Assembly (NCBI RefSeq): GCF_004521915.1
Contig: NZ_SDKD01000016.1
Span: 62,001 to 126,000, forward strand
Source: Brevibacillus migulae
GTDB lineage: Bacteria; Bacillota; Bacilli; Brevibacillales; Brevibacillaceae
Reading direction: 5' to 3'
DNA: 64,000 nucleotides
The notes under the pieces are model-generated. The model made no database searches. It saw nothing but the letters and a program-made list of their open reading frames with translations, and was not told the origin of the DNA. A program made the position numbers and the translations under genes. This document shows positions 35,868 to 45,038 of the stretch, piece after piece. Every line of letters starts with the position of its first letter. The first letter of the stretch is position 1.

Positions 35868-37376
35868 ATGGCTGAAATGTTGCTCGAAATGAAGGAGATC
35901 GACAAATCATTTCCGGGAGTCAAAGTCCTGCAAAATGTGCAATTCTCCCTGTACGCCGGTGAACTGCACGCCCTGATGGGGGAAAACGGTGCGGGAAAAT
36001 CGACCCTGATGAAAATTTTAAATGGCATTTACACCAAAGACAGCGGCACGATCATCGTCAAAGGGAAGCCGGAAGAGATCACCTCGACGAAGGTTGCGGA
36101 AGGCTTGGGAATCTCGATCATCCATCAGGAATTGAACTTGATTCCGTATTTATCCGTCATGGAAAATATTTTTCTCGGACGCGAATTCAAACACGGCAAG
36201 ACTCCATTCGTCAACTGGAAGAAAATGCGCTCAGAAGCCGAGCGCTATCTGAAGCAGCTGGGGATGGACCTCGATCCGCGCACGATCGTCGAGGAGCTCT
36301 CCGTAGGGCAGCAGCAAATGGTGGAGATCGCCAAAGCGTTATCGATGCAGGCGGATATCCTGGTGCTGGACGAACCGACAGCAGCCTTGACAGACCGGGA
36401 GATCGAAAAATTATTTGAAGTGATCGCTGCCTTGAAAGCGAAAGGCGTGGGGATGATTTACATCTCGCACCGTATGGAAGAGATATTTCAAATCAGCGAC
36501 CGCATCACCGTGCTGCGTGACGGAAAATACATCGGAACACGCAACACGAAGGAAACCGATATGGATGAATTGGTGCGGATGATGGTGGGACGCGACATCA
36601 ATGACCGTTTCCCGAAAATCGAGATCACGCCAGGCGAAGAAAGGTTGCGCGTGGAAAGCATGTCGTTGGGGCAAAAGCTGCGCGATATTTCCTTCTCCGT
36701 ACGAAGCGGCGAAATCTTGGGACTTGCGGGCCTGATGGGAGCGGGTCGAACCGAAGTGGCCAAAGTGCTGTTCGGTGTGACACCTGCCACTCACGGAAAA
36801 ATCTTGATTGATGGAAAAGAAACGACCATTCGCAAACCGATTGATGCGATTGGCGCGGGGATCGCTCTCGTCACGGAGGACCGGAAGCATGAGGGGCTGA
36901 TATTATCGCTCTCCATCCGGGAAAACCTGTCGCTGCCCAATCTGGCGACACTTTCTGTATCCGGTTTCATGAAGCGCAAGAAAGAAGCGGTTCTCTCCGA
37001 GGAGACGATTGAAAAGCTGCACATCCGCACCCCGCACGCGGAGCAAGTGGTAGGAGCCTTGAGCGGGGGGAACCAGCAAAAAGTTGTCATCGGCAAATGG
37101 CTGGCGACCAAACCGAAGATTCTGATCCTCGACGAACCGACCAGAGGGGTAGACATCGGGGCGAAAAAGGAAATTTATGATCTGATGAATCAGCTGGCAA
37201 AAGAAGGAGTCGCCATCATCATGATCTCCTCGGAGCTGCCGGAAGTGCTTGGGATGAGCGATCGCATCATCGTCATGCATGAGGGCCGCGTGACCGCCGA
37301 GCTGTCTCGAGAAGAGGCGACACAGGAGAAGATCATGCATGCTGCGACAGGAGGGGAGAATCGACATGCAGGCTGA
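35868..37376 (+). CDS. rbsA: ribose ABC transporter ATP-binding protein RbsA
   Basis: A double ABC ATPase of 502 residues, energising ribose uptake. The first domain has Walker A GENGAGKST (residues 38-46), signature LSVGQQQMVEIAKAL and Walker B ILVLDEPT. The second has a degenerate Walker A (GLMGAGRTE) but signature LSGGNQQKV and Walker B ILILDEPTRG, the usual asymmetric arrangement of carbohydrate importers. The SD is GAGAGGAGG. It overlaps rbsC by 11 bp. Confidence 0.97.
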   Translation: MAEMLLEMKEIDKSFPGVKVLQNVQFSLYAGELHALMGENGAGKSTLMKILNGIYTKDSGTIIVKGKPEEITSTKVAEGLGISIIHQELNLIPYLSVMENIFLGREFKHGKTPFVNWKKMRSEAERYLKQLGMDLDPRTIVEELSVGQQQMVEIAKALSMQADILVLDEPTAALTDREIEKLFEVIAALKAKGVGMIYISHRMEEIFQISDRITVLRDGKYIGTRNTKETDMDELVRMMVGRDINDRFPKIEITPGEERLRVESMSLGQKLRDISFSVRSGEILGLAGLMGAGRTEVAKVLFGVTPATHGKILIDGKETTIRKPIDAIGAGIALVTEDRKHEGLILSLSIRENLSLPNLATLSVSGFMKRKKEAVLSEETIEKLHIRTPHAEQVVGALSGGNQQKVVIGKWLATKPKILILDEPTRGVDIGAKKEIYDLMNQLAKEGVAIIMISSELPEVLGMSDRIIVMHEGRVTAELSREEATQEKIMHAATGGENRHAG

Positions 37377-38313
37377 AGCAAAACAAACGGTTAGCAAAGC
37401 CATATTTCAACGGATGGGCTCCTTGGTGGGGCTGGTAGTGATTTTCGTAGCGCTCTCATTAATCAGCAGCGATTTCTTGACGGTGAGCAATATGTTCAAC
37501 GTGCTGCGGCAAATCTCGATCAATGCGCTGATCGCTTTTGGGATGACCTTCGTCATTTTGACAGGCGGAATCGATTTGTCCGTCGGCTCCATCTTCGCCT
37601 TGTCCAGTGCGCTGGCAGCGGGAATGATGGCGAGCGGTACCGATCCGTTTGTAGCGATCATGGTCGGGCTGGCGGCAGGAGCGGTGATGGGCGCGGCCAA
37701 CGGGATCCTCATCGCAAAAGGAAAAGTGGCTCCCTTTATCGCAACCTTGGCTACGATGACCGTGTTCCGCGGTTTGACGCTCGTGTACACGGAAGGGAAG
37801 CCGATTACGGGTCTTCCGGATAGCTTTGCCCTCTTCGGAAAAGGATTTTTCCTGGATATTCCGATGCCGATTATCTGGATGTTGATCGCGTTTGCCATTC
37901 TCTATGTCATCCTGAAGCACTCCACGTTTGGTCGTCACGTATACGCACTGGGAAGCAATGAGGAAGCGACCAAGCTGTCTGGTATCAATACAAGCAGAGT
38001 AAAAATCTTCGTATATTCGATCAGCGGTCTTTTGGCAGCCTTGAGCGGGATTATCCTGACCTCCCGTCTCAATTCAGCGCAAGCGACGGCAGGGATGTCG
38101 TACGAGCTGGATGCCATCGCGGCCGTCGTGCTCGGCGGCACCAGCCTCTCCGGAGGGAAAGGATGGATCGTGGGTACCCTCATCGGGGCAATGATAATTG
38201 GTGTGTTGGATAACGGTCTCAATCTGCTCAATGTCTCCTCCTTCTACCAACAGGTTGTCAAAGGCGGAGTGATTCTGATCGCAGTATTGCTCGACCGATC
38301 AAAATCCAAATAA
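37366..38313 (+). CDS. rbsC: ribose ABC transporter permease RbsC
   Basis: A 315-residue membrane permease with about ten helices. The start ATG 37366 lies within the end of rbsA, 9 bases after AGGAGGGG. The FVILTGGIDLSVGSIFALSSALAA and AVVLGGTSLSGGKGWIVGT blocks mark sugar permeases of the RbsC/XylH group. Confidence 0.97.
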   Translation: MQAEAKQTVSKAIFQRMGSLVGLVVIFVALSLISSDFLTVSNMFNVLRQISINALIAFGMTFVILTGGIDLSVGSIFALSSALAAGMMASGTDPFVAIMVGLAAGAVMGAANGILIAKGKVAPFIATLATMTVFRGLTLVYTEGKPITGLPDSFALFGKGFFLDIPMPIIWMLIAFAILYVILKHSTFGRHVYALGSNEEATKLSGINTSRVKIFVYSISGLLAALSGIILTSRLNSAQATAGMSYELDAIAAVVLGGTSLSGGKGWIVGTLIGAMIIGVLDNGLNLLNVSSFYQQVVKGGVILIAVLLDRSKSK

Positions 38314-38342
38314 ATAAACAAAACAAAAAGGGGAAATCAAAC

Positions 38343-39284
38343 ATGAACAAACTGATGAAAATGGCCATGGCTTCATCTCTGGCTGCATTGATGCTCGTAG
38401 GCTGCTCCACTCAGTCCAATCTGGAAAACAAAGCACCTGAACAAGGTGCAGCAAACAATGCTTCTGACAAAGTAACCATCGGCCTGTCTATTTCCACTCA
38501 AAATAACCCGTTCTTCGTGACGTTGAAAGATGGCGCGGAAAAAGCAGCAAAAGATGCGGGCGCTGAACTGATTGTCGTCGACGCGCAAGATGATACAGCG
38601 AAGCAAATCAGCGGCGTGGAAGACTTGATTCAAAAGAAAGTAGATGTGATCCTGATCAACCCGACAGACAGCGCAGCGATCGCTACTGCGGTAGAAGCGG
38701 CAAATAAAGCGAATATCCCAGTCATCACGGTTGACCGTGCCGCTGAAGGTGGACAAGTGGTTTCCCACATCGCTTCCGATAACGTAAAAGGCGGAAAAAT
38801 GGCTGGCGATTACATCCTGGAAACACTTGGTGGTAAAGGCAACCTCGTGGAATTGGAAGGGATTGCTGGTACTTCCGCTGCCCGTGACCGCGGGAAAGGC
38901 TTCCATGAAGCAGTTGACGGCAAAGACGGCGTAAAAGTAGTGGCTACGCAGCCAGCCGACTTTGACCGCGCTAAAGGGATGACCGTAATGGAAAATATCC
39001 TGCAAGGCAACCAAGACATCCAAGCCGTTTTCGCTCATAACGACGAGATGGCACTCGGCGCGCTGCAAGCAATCGAAGCAGCGGGCAAACAAATCATGGT
39101 GGTAGGCTTTGACGCTACCGATGATGCGGTAAAAGCGGTGAACGAAGGCAAAATGGCAGCGACTGTTGCGCAAAAACCTGCTGCGATCGGTGAGACTGCC
39201 GTACAAACAGCGTTGAAAGTGAAAAAAGGGGAGAAAGTGGAAAGCTTTATCCCGGTTGATCTGGAATTGGTAACAAAAAAATAA
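38343..39284 (+). CDS. rbsB: ribose-binding lipoprotein RbsB
   Basis: The extracellular solute-binding subunit: a signal peptide with lipobox LVGC (Cys21) is followed by a type 1 periplasmic binding fold. IGLSISTQNNPFFVTLKDGAE, the VDVILINPTDSAA segment and AVFAHNDEMALGALQA agree with ribose-binding proteins. The 313-residue length fits. Codon use is more biased than in the upstream genes, as expected for the most abundant component of the operon. Confidence 0.96.
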   Translation: MNKLMKMAMASSLAALMLVGCSTQSNLENKAPEQGAANNASDKVTIGLSISTQNNPFFVTLKDGAEKAAKDAGAELIVVDAQDDTAKQISGVEDLIQKKVDVILINPTDSAAIATAVEAANKANIPVITVDRAAEGGQVVSHIASDNVKGGKMAGDYILETLGGKGNLVELEGIAGTSAARDRGKGFHEAVDGKDGVKVVATQPADFDRAKGMTVMENILQGNQDIQAVFAHNDEMALGALQAIEAAGKQIMVVGFDATDDAVKAVNEGKMAATVAQKPAAIGETAVQTALKVKKGEKVESFIPVDLELVTKK

Positions 39285-39336
39285 TGAAATGAAGCTGGTT
39301 AGCGGAAAGTGAAGATGGCAAGCTACCGCGTGTAAT

Positions 39337-39374
39337 CGCTCCGAGGCATTCGTGTAATGCTTCGGGGCGTTTTT
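39337..39374 (+). terminator. terminator of the rbs operon
   Basis: CGCTCCGAGGCATT (39337-39350) pairs with AATGCTTCGGGGCG (39356-39369), with G-U pairs, followed by TTTTT. Confidence 0.85.
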
Positions 39375-39438
39375 CTGCTTATGGAGAAATGCACTCATCC
39401 CGAATGGGCAACGCTATCGGTTCCTTGAATCACAAAGG

Positions 39439-39520
39439 TTGTCAGAGCGGATAAAACGGTTTACAATTTAAAACGACGCTATCTGGTAAAAATCCACTTT
39501 GCTCAAAGTGGATTTTTACG
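39439..39520 (+). promoter_or_regulatory. recD2 promoter and leader hairpin
   Basis: TTGTCA (39439-39444), 17 bp, TACAAT (39462-39467). About 12 bases after the expected start point lies a perfect 15-bp hairpin (GTAAAAATCCACTTT with its complement, 4-base loop, 39486-39519). The only T-run is inside the distal arm, so it is either an attenuator or an RNA-stabilising 5' hairpin. Confidence 0.6.
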
Positions 39521-39578
39521 TCTGTACGGGGATCTTCACATGCAATGGGGCCCAATTTCCAACGGGGAGGCGGCATTC

Positions 39579-41840
39579 ATGTCTCAACAAATGCTCCCGC
39601 TTTTTACTGAAAGCTTTATTCGCGGCACGGTTGTGCAGGAAATTTTTTATAACGAAGACAATTGGTACGGCGTGATCCGCCTGAAAATAGAAGAATCCTC
39701 GGAGCAGGTAAAGGAATCGGATGTGGTGGTAGTGGGGAACTTCCCCCGGCCGCACGAAGAAGAGATTTTCACCTTTTATGGAGAATGGAAAACACATCCC
39801 AAATTCGGGGTGCAGTATGCGGCAGCCCGCTATGAACGGGAAGCACCCAAGACTCGTGCAGGGGTGGAACGCTACCTGGCAAGCGGGCTTTTTTCGGGTA
39901 TCGGCAAGAAAATGGCCAAGCGGATCGTAGACCATCTGGGGATAGATGCTTTGACGATTATTGCCGATCATCCCGAACGTCTGGAGGAGATACCCGGGAT
40001 CTCCTCGCCGCGGGCAAAGCAAATTTTTGATTCGGTTCTGGAACATCGTTCTCTTGAGCGTACGATGGTCTTTCTTTATGATTTTGGCATTGGCGTCCAT
40101 CTGGCACTGCGTATCTACCAGATGTACAAGCTCGACACCATGACGGTTCTGACCGAGACGCCGTACAGGCTGATCGAAGACATTCAAGGGATCGGGTTCA
40201 AACGAGCGGATGATATTGCCCGTACGACAGGAATCTCAGCTTCCTCACCCGAGCGGGCCAAAGCAGCTTGTCTGTATGTGCTGCAGGAATCGGCGTACGG
40301 AGAAGGAAATGTGTATACGCCCCAAGCGGAAGCCTGTGAACGGACGCTGCGTCTGTTGCAGGAATGCGGGGGACATAGCTTTACCGCCGATGATATTTTG
40401 AGCTGTCTGCAGCAGCTTTTTGCCGAGCAAAAAATTGTCTGGGAGGAAGAACGACTCTATCTACCTTCCCTCTTTTTCGCTGAAATCGGATTGGCCAAGC
40501 GGCTGCGGCATTTTTCGGAAAGGACCGATTTTGGCAGCTTCCCGCAGTCCGAGTTTTACAAAGCACTCGGGGCCGTCGAGGAAGAGCTGGGCATCAGCTA
40601 CGCGCCGGCACAGCGGGAAGCGGTGGAGCGGGCGATCAGCTCTGGGCTGCTGCTTTTAACAGGCGGACCGGGAACCGGAAAAACGACGGTGATTCGCGGG
40701 ATTTGCCGCGTGTTTGCGTATTTGCACGGGATTGATTTGAATCCGAAAAAATACGATCCGATCGAAAATCCGTTTCCCATCGTTCTGGCGGCACCCACTG
40801 GCCGAGCAGCAAAGCGCATGACGGAGACGACAGGACTTCCGGCCATGACGATCCACCGTCTGCTCGGCTGGAAGGGCGATGGGTTTGAACATGACAACGA
40901 GCATCCCGTCCGAGGGAAGCTATTGATCGTGGATGAAATGTCCATGGTTGACATCTGGCTTGCCAATCAATTGTTTCGCGCTTTGCCGGATGATATGCAA
41001 ATCATCATGGTGGGCGACCCGGACCAGCTTCCATCGGTTGGTCCCGGCAATGTCTTGTTGGACATCATTAATTCCAATCTGCTTCCGCGTGTACAGCTCA
41101 CCGAGATATACCGACAGATGGAGCAGTCCTCCATTATTCGTCTGGCCCACTCGGTACGGCAGGGCATTGTACCGGCAGATTTGATGGATACAACCCCGGA
41201 TCGGCGATTTTTCACAAGTTCGCCACAAGAAATTGCAGAAGCAGTGAAACAAATTTGCCTCGGGGCCGTAAAAAAAGGATATACGGCAAAAGATATTCAG
41301 GTGCTCGCACCGATTTACAAAGGAACAGCAGGAGTCAACCAACTGAACGAAGAGCTGCAGCAGCTGTTTAATCCCAAGCGGGAAGGGAAGCGGGAAGTCC
41401 AATTTGGCGAAACGGTTTTTCGCACGGGAGATAAAGTGCTGCAATTGGTCAATAACGGAGAAGAACAAGTGTTCAATGGGGATATGGGCGAAATCGTGGC
41501 CATTTTCCGCCCCAATGAAAACCAGGAAAATGAAGAAATGCTGGTGGTCTCGTTCGATGGAAGAGAGGTCGTATACCGGCGTTCCCAGTATCACCAATTG
41601 ACGCTTGCTTACTGTTGTTCTGTTCATAAATCGCAGGGAAGCGAATTTCCCATCGTGATCATGCCTTTTGTCCGTAATTACTACCGGATGTTGCGCAGAA
41701 AGCTTGCCTATACAGGGATTACAAGGAGCAAGTCGTTTTTGATTCTCTGCGGGGACCCCGAGTCTTTTCGGGTTGCCGTGGAAAATGATGATGAAGGCGT
41801 ACGTTACTCGCATCTGGAAGAGAGGCTTCGCTCTTCCTAG
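39579..41840 (+). CDS. recD2: ATP-dependent DNA helicase RecD2
   Basis: A superfamily 1B 5'-3' helicase of the RecD2 (YrrC) type used in genome maintenance without RecBC. The start ATG 39579 follows GGGGAGG; 753 residues. An N-terminal OB-like region and helix-hairpin-helix repeats (ILEEIPGI-type, LIEDIQGIGFKRADDIA) precede Walker A GGPGTGKTT near residue 361, the VDEMSMVD motif II, GDPDQLPSVGPG motif III and a C-terminal SVHKSQGSEFP motif. It has the yrrC position of B. subtilis. Confidence 0.95.
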   Translation: MSQQMLPLFTESFIRGTVVQEIFYNEDNWYGVIRLKIEESSEQVKESDVVVVGNFPRPHEEEIFTFYGEWKTHPKFGVQYAAARYEREAPKTRAGVERYLASGLFSGIGKKMAKRIVDHLGIDALTIIADHPERLEEIPGISSPRAKQIFDSVLEHRSLERTMVFLYDFGIGVHLALRIYQMYKLDTMTVLTETPYRLIEDIQGIGFKRADDIARTTGISASSPERAKAACLYVLQESAYGEGNVYTPQAEACERTLRLLQECGGHSFTADDILSCLQQLFAEQKIVWEEERLYLPSLFFAEIGLAKRLRHFSERTDFGSFPQSEFYKALGAVEEELGISYAPAQREAVERAISSGLLLLTGGPGTGKTTVIRGICRVFAYLHGIDLNPKKYDPIENPFPIVLAAPTGRAAKRMTETTGLPAMTIHRLLGWKGDGFEHDNEHPVRGKLLIVDEMSMVDIWLANQLFRALPDDMQIIMVGDPDQLPSVGPGNVLLDIINSNLLPRVQLTEIYRQMEQSSIIRLAHSVRQGIVPADLMDTTPDRRFFTSSPQEIAEAVKQICLGAVKKGYTAKDIQVLAPIYKGTAGVNQLNEELQQLFNPKREGKREVQFGETVFRTGDKVLQLVNNGEEQVFNGDMGEIVAIFRPNENQENEEMLVVSFDGREVVYRRSQYHQLTLAYCCSVHKSQGSEFPIVIMPFVRNYYRMLRRKLAYTGITRSKSFLILCGDPESFRVAVENDDEGVRYSHLEERLRSS

Positions 41841-41925
41841 AGCGCACTTGCTGCTGGAACAGTTTACTGAGCATGGGGTGGCCCTTTGTGCCGGATACTA
41901 AAAAGGCGGAAGGGGGATGTCCCTA

Positions 41926-42423
41926 ATGCGCAAAGCAATGGATGTAATCGGGTTGCCTATTCTCTCGCTCGAATCAGGTGCGGAGCTGGGAAAGGTCCGC
42001 GACATTCTTTGCGACCAACAGTGGCGCGTGCTGGGGTTCTTGGTGACAGAAGAGACTTGGTTTCAGGCAGGAACCTATGTACCTTTGGACATGCTCTACG
42101 CGGTAGGGGATGATTGCCTCACCGTTCGCAGTGATGCAGCGGCGGCTCCATTGCACAATCTCGCAGCAAAGGACATGATCGCTTTTCTGACCGGTCCCAA
42201 CCGGCTAAAAGGAAAAGCGGTTTTGACGACATCCGGCGAACTCATGGGCAAGGTGGAAGATGTTTACTTTCTCCCGGACTGGGAGAAACTGATAGGGTAT
42301 GAACTGTCAAACGGCTGGATAGCGGATGTGAAGGAAGGGCGACGCCGCCTTCATGCCACGCCGTCCGTCGTCATTGGAAAACAACATTTAATAGTGCCGG
42401 ATTCAAATCGTGTCCTGGCGTGA
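41926..42423 (+). CDS. PRC-barrel domain protein (YrrD-like)
   Basis: The protein has two PRC-barrel repeats: one near residues 5-75 (IGLPILSLESGAELGKVRDIL) and one near 90-160 (LKGKAVLTTSGELMGKVEDVY). ATG 41926 is favoured because GGAAGGGGG ends 9 bases upstream; ATG 41917 abuts it. PRC barrels are small all-beta folds found in RNA-processing and membrane-associated proteins. It follows recD2 as yrrD does in B. subtilis; role unknown. Confidence 0.85.
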   Translation: MRKAMDVIGLPILSLESGAELGKVRDILCDQQWRVLGFLVTEETWFQAGTYVPLDMLYAVGDDCLTVRSDAAAAPLHNLAAKDMIAFLTGPNRLKGKAVLTTSGELMGKVEDVYFLPDWEKLIGYELSNGWIADVKEGRRRLHATPSVVIGKQHLIVPDSNRVLA

Positions 42424-42444
42424 AGGTGCAAGGGGGACTTAAGC

Positions 42445-42642
42445 ATGCGTGTGATTTGTCCAAACTGTAGTTCCAAGGATGTAGGGAAAATTGGAACCAA
42501 TCAGTATTACTGCTGGAATTGCTACATTGAAATGAGTGTGGCGGGTGAGCAAATTTCTTCCGTTTACCAGGTAGAGGAAGATGGCTCGCTTCATTCCTTG
42601 AATGATCTCTTTTTGGAAGACCAGCCCATGCCCGCTCACTAA
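42445..42642 (+). CDS. small zinc-ribbon protein
   Basis: A 65-residue protein with two CxxC knuckles (CPNC at residues 5-8 and CWNC at 23-26), a compact zinc ribbon, followed by an acidic tail. The ATG follows AAGGGGGAC. Such proteins often bind nucleic acid or protein, but I do not recognise this one. It is 21 bp from the preceding gene, so probably cotranscribed. Confidence 0.7.
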   Translation: MRVICPNCSSKDVGKIGTNQYYCWNCYIEMSVAGEQISSVYQVEEDGSLHSLNDLFLEDQPMPAH

Positions 42643-42678
42643 CAAACAAGCTTGGCCATCTTCTGAGGGGGTGTCAGC

Positions 42679-42873
42679 ATGAGTGGACGCAATTTGGTTG
42701 GGATTATCGTAACCGGGGGCGTCATCGCCGGCATTGGGTATATGATGCTGCCACGTCGCCGCAAGGGCTCCATGAGGGCTGTACGTATGTTACTCGCGGG
42801 TCGGACGTGGGGCCGCTGGGGAAGACAGATGATGAAATCAGCGACAAGATTGGTTCCCGCTGTCATGAAATAA
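42679..42873 (+). CDS. small single-span membrane protein
   Basis: A 64-residue protein with one N-terminal helix rich in Gly and Val (residues ~6-23), then a very basic cytoplasmic part (LPRRRKGSMRAVRMLLAGR). GAGGGGGTGTC precedes the ATG. It occupies the position of the tiny B. subtilis genes yrzQ/yrzR between yrrD and yrrI, but similarity is not certain. Confidence 0.6.
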   Translation: MSGRNLVGIIVTGGVIAGIGYMMLPRRRKGSMRAVRMLLAGRTWGRWGRQMMKSATRLVPAVMK

Positions 42874-42885
42874 CGTTTGCAAACC

Positions 42886-42917
42886 AAAAAGACGCCCAAT
42901 CAGGCGTCTTTCTTTTT
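42886..42917. terminator. bidirectional terminator
   Basis: AAAGACGCC pairs with GGCGTCTTT over a 6-base loop, with A5 before and T5 after, serving the convergent genes at 42679 and 42925. Confidence 0.85.
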
Positions 42918-42924
42918 GCGTACA

Positions 42925-43629
42925 TTATGATTGTTCGACAACATCGATTTCCTTTTTTGGTTCTGGACGATGAGAGTTAGCGACGCGGCCCAAAATCAGT
43001 ACAGCGGCAATCACGCTGATGATGACTCCCCATTCCAAAACAGGTTTGCCGACAAAGTATGAATGAATCAGCGGTTCTTTGATCAGCATGGTTGCTGCGG
43101 TCCAAGCCAATACCCCGGAACCGAGGTAAATGACGATGGGAAAACGCTCCATCACCTTCAGAATCAAGGTGCTTCCCCATACCATGATCGGTACGCTGAT
43201 TAAAAGACCAAGAATCACGAGCAGGAAGTCGCCATGCGCTGCTCCGGCAACGGCGATGACGTTATCCAATCCCATCGCGGCATCCGCGATGATGATGGTG
43301 CGGATGGCAGCCCAGAGACTATCGCCCGCCTTTACGTTCTCTTCTTCCTTATGGTCGACGAGCAGTTTGTAAGCGATCCAGATCAGCATCAGTCCGCCGA
43401 CGAGGAGCAAACCTGGGATTTTCAACAACCATACCACAGCAAGCGTTGCTACAGCACGAATGACGACCGCTCCCACCGTACCCCAAATGACGGCTTTCTT
43501 TTGCTGTTCCTTGGGAAGCTTGCGTGCAGCGAGTCCAATCACGATGGCGTTGTCTCCTGCGAGGATGAGATCAATCATAATAATAGCTAACAAGGAAGAC
43601 CAAAACGCCGGTGTCAATAAAATTTCCAT
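42925..43629 (-). CDS. TerC-family membrane protein, probable Mn2+ exporter (YjbE type)
   Basis: The 234-residue protein has seven membrane helices with the two family motifs LILAGDNAIVIGLAARKLP and IADAAMGLDNVIAVAGA, whose acidic residues bind metal. TerC proteins in Bacillus (MeeF, MeeY) export Mn2+ and help metallate secreted proteins. The upstream yybP-ykoY Mn2+ riboswitch strongly supports a manganese role. The SD is AGGTGAGGGG. Confidence 0.9.
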   Translation of the reverse strand: MEILLTPAFWSSLLAIIMIDLILAGDNAIVIGLAARKLPKEQQKKAVIWGTVGAVVIRAVATLAVVWLLKIPGLLLVGGLMLIWIAYKLLVDHKEEENVKAGDSLWAAIRTIIIADAAMGLDNVIAVAGAAHGDFLLVILGLLISVPIMVWGSTLILKVMERFPIVIYLGSGVLAWTAATMLIKEPLIHSYFVGKPVLEWGVIISVIAAVLILGRVANSHRPEPKKEIDVVEQS

Positions 43630-43692
43630 TTCCCCTCACCTATCCTTTCTGTCTGTGGTTTCCCGGATACAGGCGAAAACAAGCCTTGAGCC

Positions 43693-43882
43693 AGAAAAAA
43701 AACGACCTTTGCAGTCCAGCAAAGGCCGTTTTCAAACAGAAAAAGACCTTTACCTGAAACGGCAAAGGTCTTGCTTACAACACGAGGTTGCCAACAAAGC
43801 CGGGGATATGAAATCCCGTAATGACGACGTTTGTTGTCCAGCTACTCCCCTTTGGGTGTATCCACTTACTGAATCAATTTTA
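43693..43882 (-). promoter_or_regulatory. yybP-ykoY Mn2+ riboswitch with two tandem terminators
   Basis: On the minus strand a TTGACA (43906-43901) and TAAAAT (43882-43877) promoter drives a leader with the diagnostic GGGGAGTAGC segment (43851-43842) and a CCCGG-containing second arm. The closing P1 pairs CAAAGG with CCTTTG. The CCTTTG strand is also the 5' arm of terminator 1 (43772-43741, GACCTTTGCC with GGTAAAGGTC, then TTTTT). A second terminator (43731-43693, ACGGCCTTTGC with GCAAAGGTCGT, then T8) follows. Ligand binding should stabilise P1 and allow read-through. Confidence 0.88.
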
Positions 43883-43973
43883 AACCACGGGGAAGAAAAG
43901 TGTCAAGAGATACATGTTTCCCCTGACGGAAGCACAATCTAAAAGGAGTAGCCGATCAGAGGGGGGACAGACT

Positions 43974-45038
43974 GTGAACGAGCCTTGGCGAAACCGCTTA
44001 TTCAGCTCTTTGGTCTACGCAATTCTCTTTCTGGTGATTGTTAATCTCCTCTGGATCTTACGCCCGTTGCTTGCGAAAATCTTTCATTTGCTTGGCGAGA
44101 TGGTCGTCCCTTTTTTTGTCGGCCTCGTCATTGCTTATTTGCTGCTGCCTGTGGTCCAAGCCCTGGAAAGGCGAAGAGTCCCCCGGATGATCGCTGTCCT
44201 TTTGATCTATGTGCTTTTTATCCTGGTGGTTTCCATCGGGTTGATGAATGCGATCCCGATTTTTGCCAGGCAGTTGGTGGAACTCTCCGATGACCTGCCG
44301 CGCCTGACAAAATGGTATGATACCTGGATGCAGGAATGGGAAGCTCATAAATATTTTCTGCCGGAGAGTGTCTCCAACGGTGTCGATCGCGTCATCATCC
44401 AATCCCAGGAGAAAATGGCTCAGGGAATCAGCTCTTTCATTAATAATGCCCGCAGTATGGTAGACAAGCTGCTGGCCTACGCGGTCGTTCCGTTTATCGC
44501 TTTTTATTTGTTAAAAGATATGAAAGATGTCCAACAGACAGGCATGGCGCTTCTGCCTGCAAAATACCGCAAGCAGACGCTGATGATCCTGCGGGATGTC
44601 AATGATTCTTTGGGAAAATACATACATGGTCAAATGATTGTTGCGTTGTTGGTGGGCGTGCTCGCATACCTGGGTTATTGGTTCATTGATATGCCCTATC
44701 CGTTCATATTGGCCTCGTTTGTTTGCATCACCAACATCATTCCTTACGTCGGCCCGTTGATTGGGGCTGCTCCCGCTTTGGTCGTTGCACTGACGATCTC
44801 AACGAAGAAGGTGTTGCTTGTAGCAGTAGTCAACCTTGTTATACAGATGCTGGAGGGCAACGTTCTTTCGCCAAATATCGTAGGACGCTCTCTGCATCTG
44901 CATCCGCTCATGATCATCATGGCGCTGTTGGCGGGTGAGGTGATGGGGGGGATTTTGGGAATGATCTTGGCCGTGCCGATTCTGGCAGCCTGCAAAGTCA
45001 TCATCAGCCGCATAGCGCTTTTGTACCATGAAAGTTGA
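43974..45038 (+). CDS. yrrI: AI-2E family transporter (YrrI-like)
   Basis: A 354-residue polytopic membrane protein of the AI-2E/PerM family; members export small molecules or exchange Na+/H+. The start is GTG 43974, 6 bases after GAGGGGGGA; the frame is open upstream without support. It shows two N-terminal helices, the central soluble loop, a YAVVPFIAFYLLKD helix and the C-terminal ITNIIPYVGPLIGAAPA and EGNVLSPNIVGRSLHLHP signatures. The position before alaS equals B. subtilis yrrI. Confidence 0.88.
   Translation: MNEPWRNRLFSSLVYAILFLVIVNLLWILRPLLAKIFHLLGEMVVPFFVGLVIAYLLLPVVQALERRRVPRMIAVLLIYVLFILVVSIGLMNAIPIFARQLVELSDDLPRLTKWYDTWMQEWEAHKYFLPESVSNGVDRVIIQSQEKMAQGISSFINNARSMVDKLLAYAVVPFIAFYLLKDMKDVQQTGMALLPAKYRKQTLMILRDVNDSLGKYIHGQMIVALLVGVLAYLGYWFIDMPYPFILASFVCITNIIPYVGPLIGAAPALVVALTISTKKVLLVAVVNLVIQMLEGNVLSPNIVGRSLHLHPLMIIMALLAGEVMGGILGMILAVPILAACKVIISRIALLYHES

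Noticed and set aside
40920..41813. 297-residue minus-strand ORF opposite recD2
   Set aside because: Fully within recD2 on the opposite strand, no start signal, no recognisable domain.
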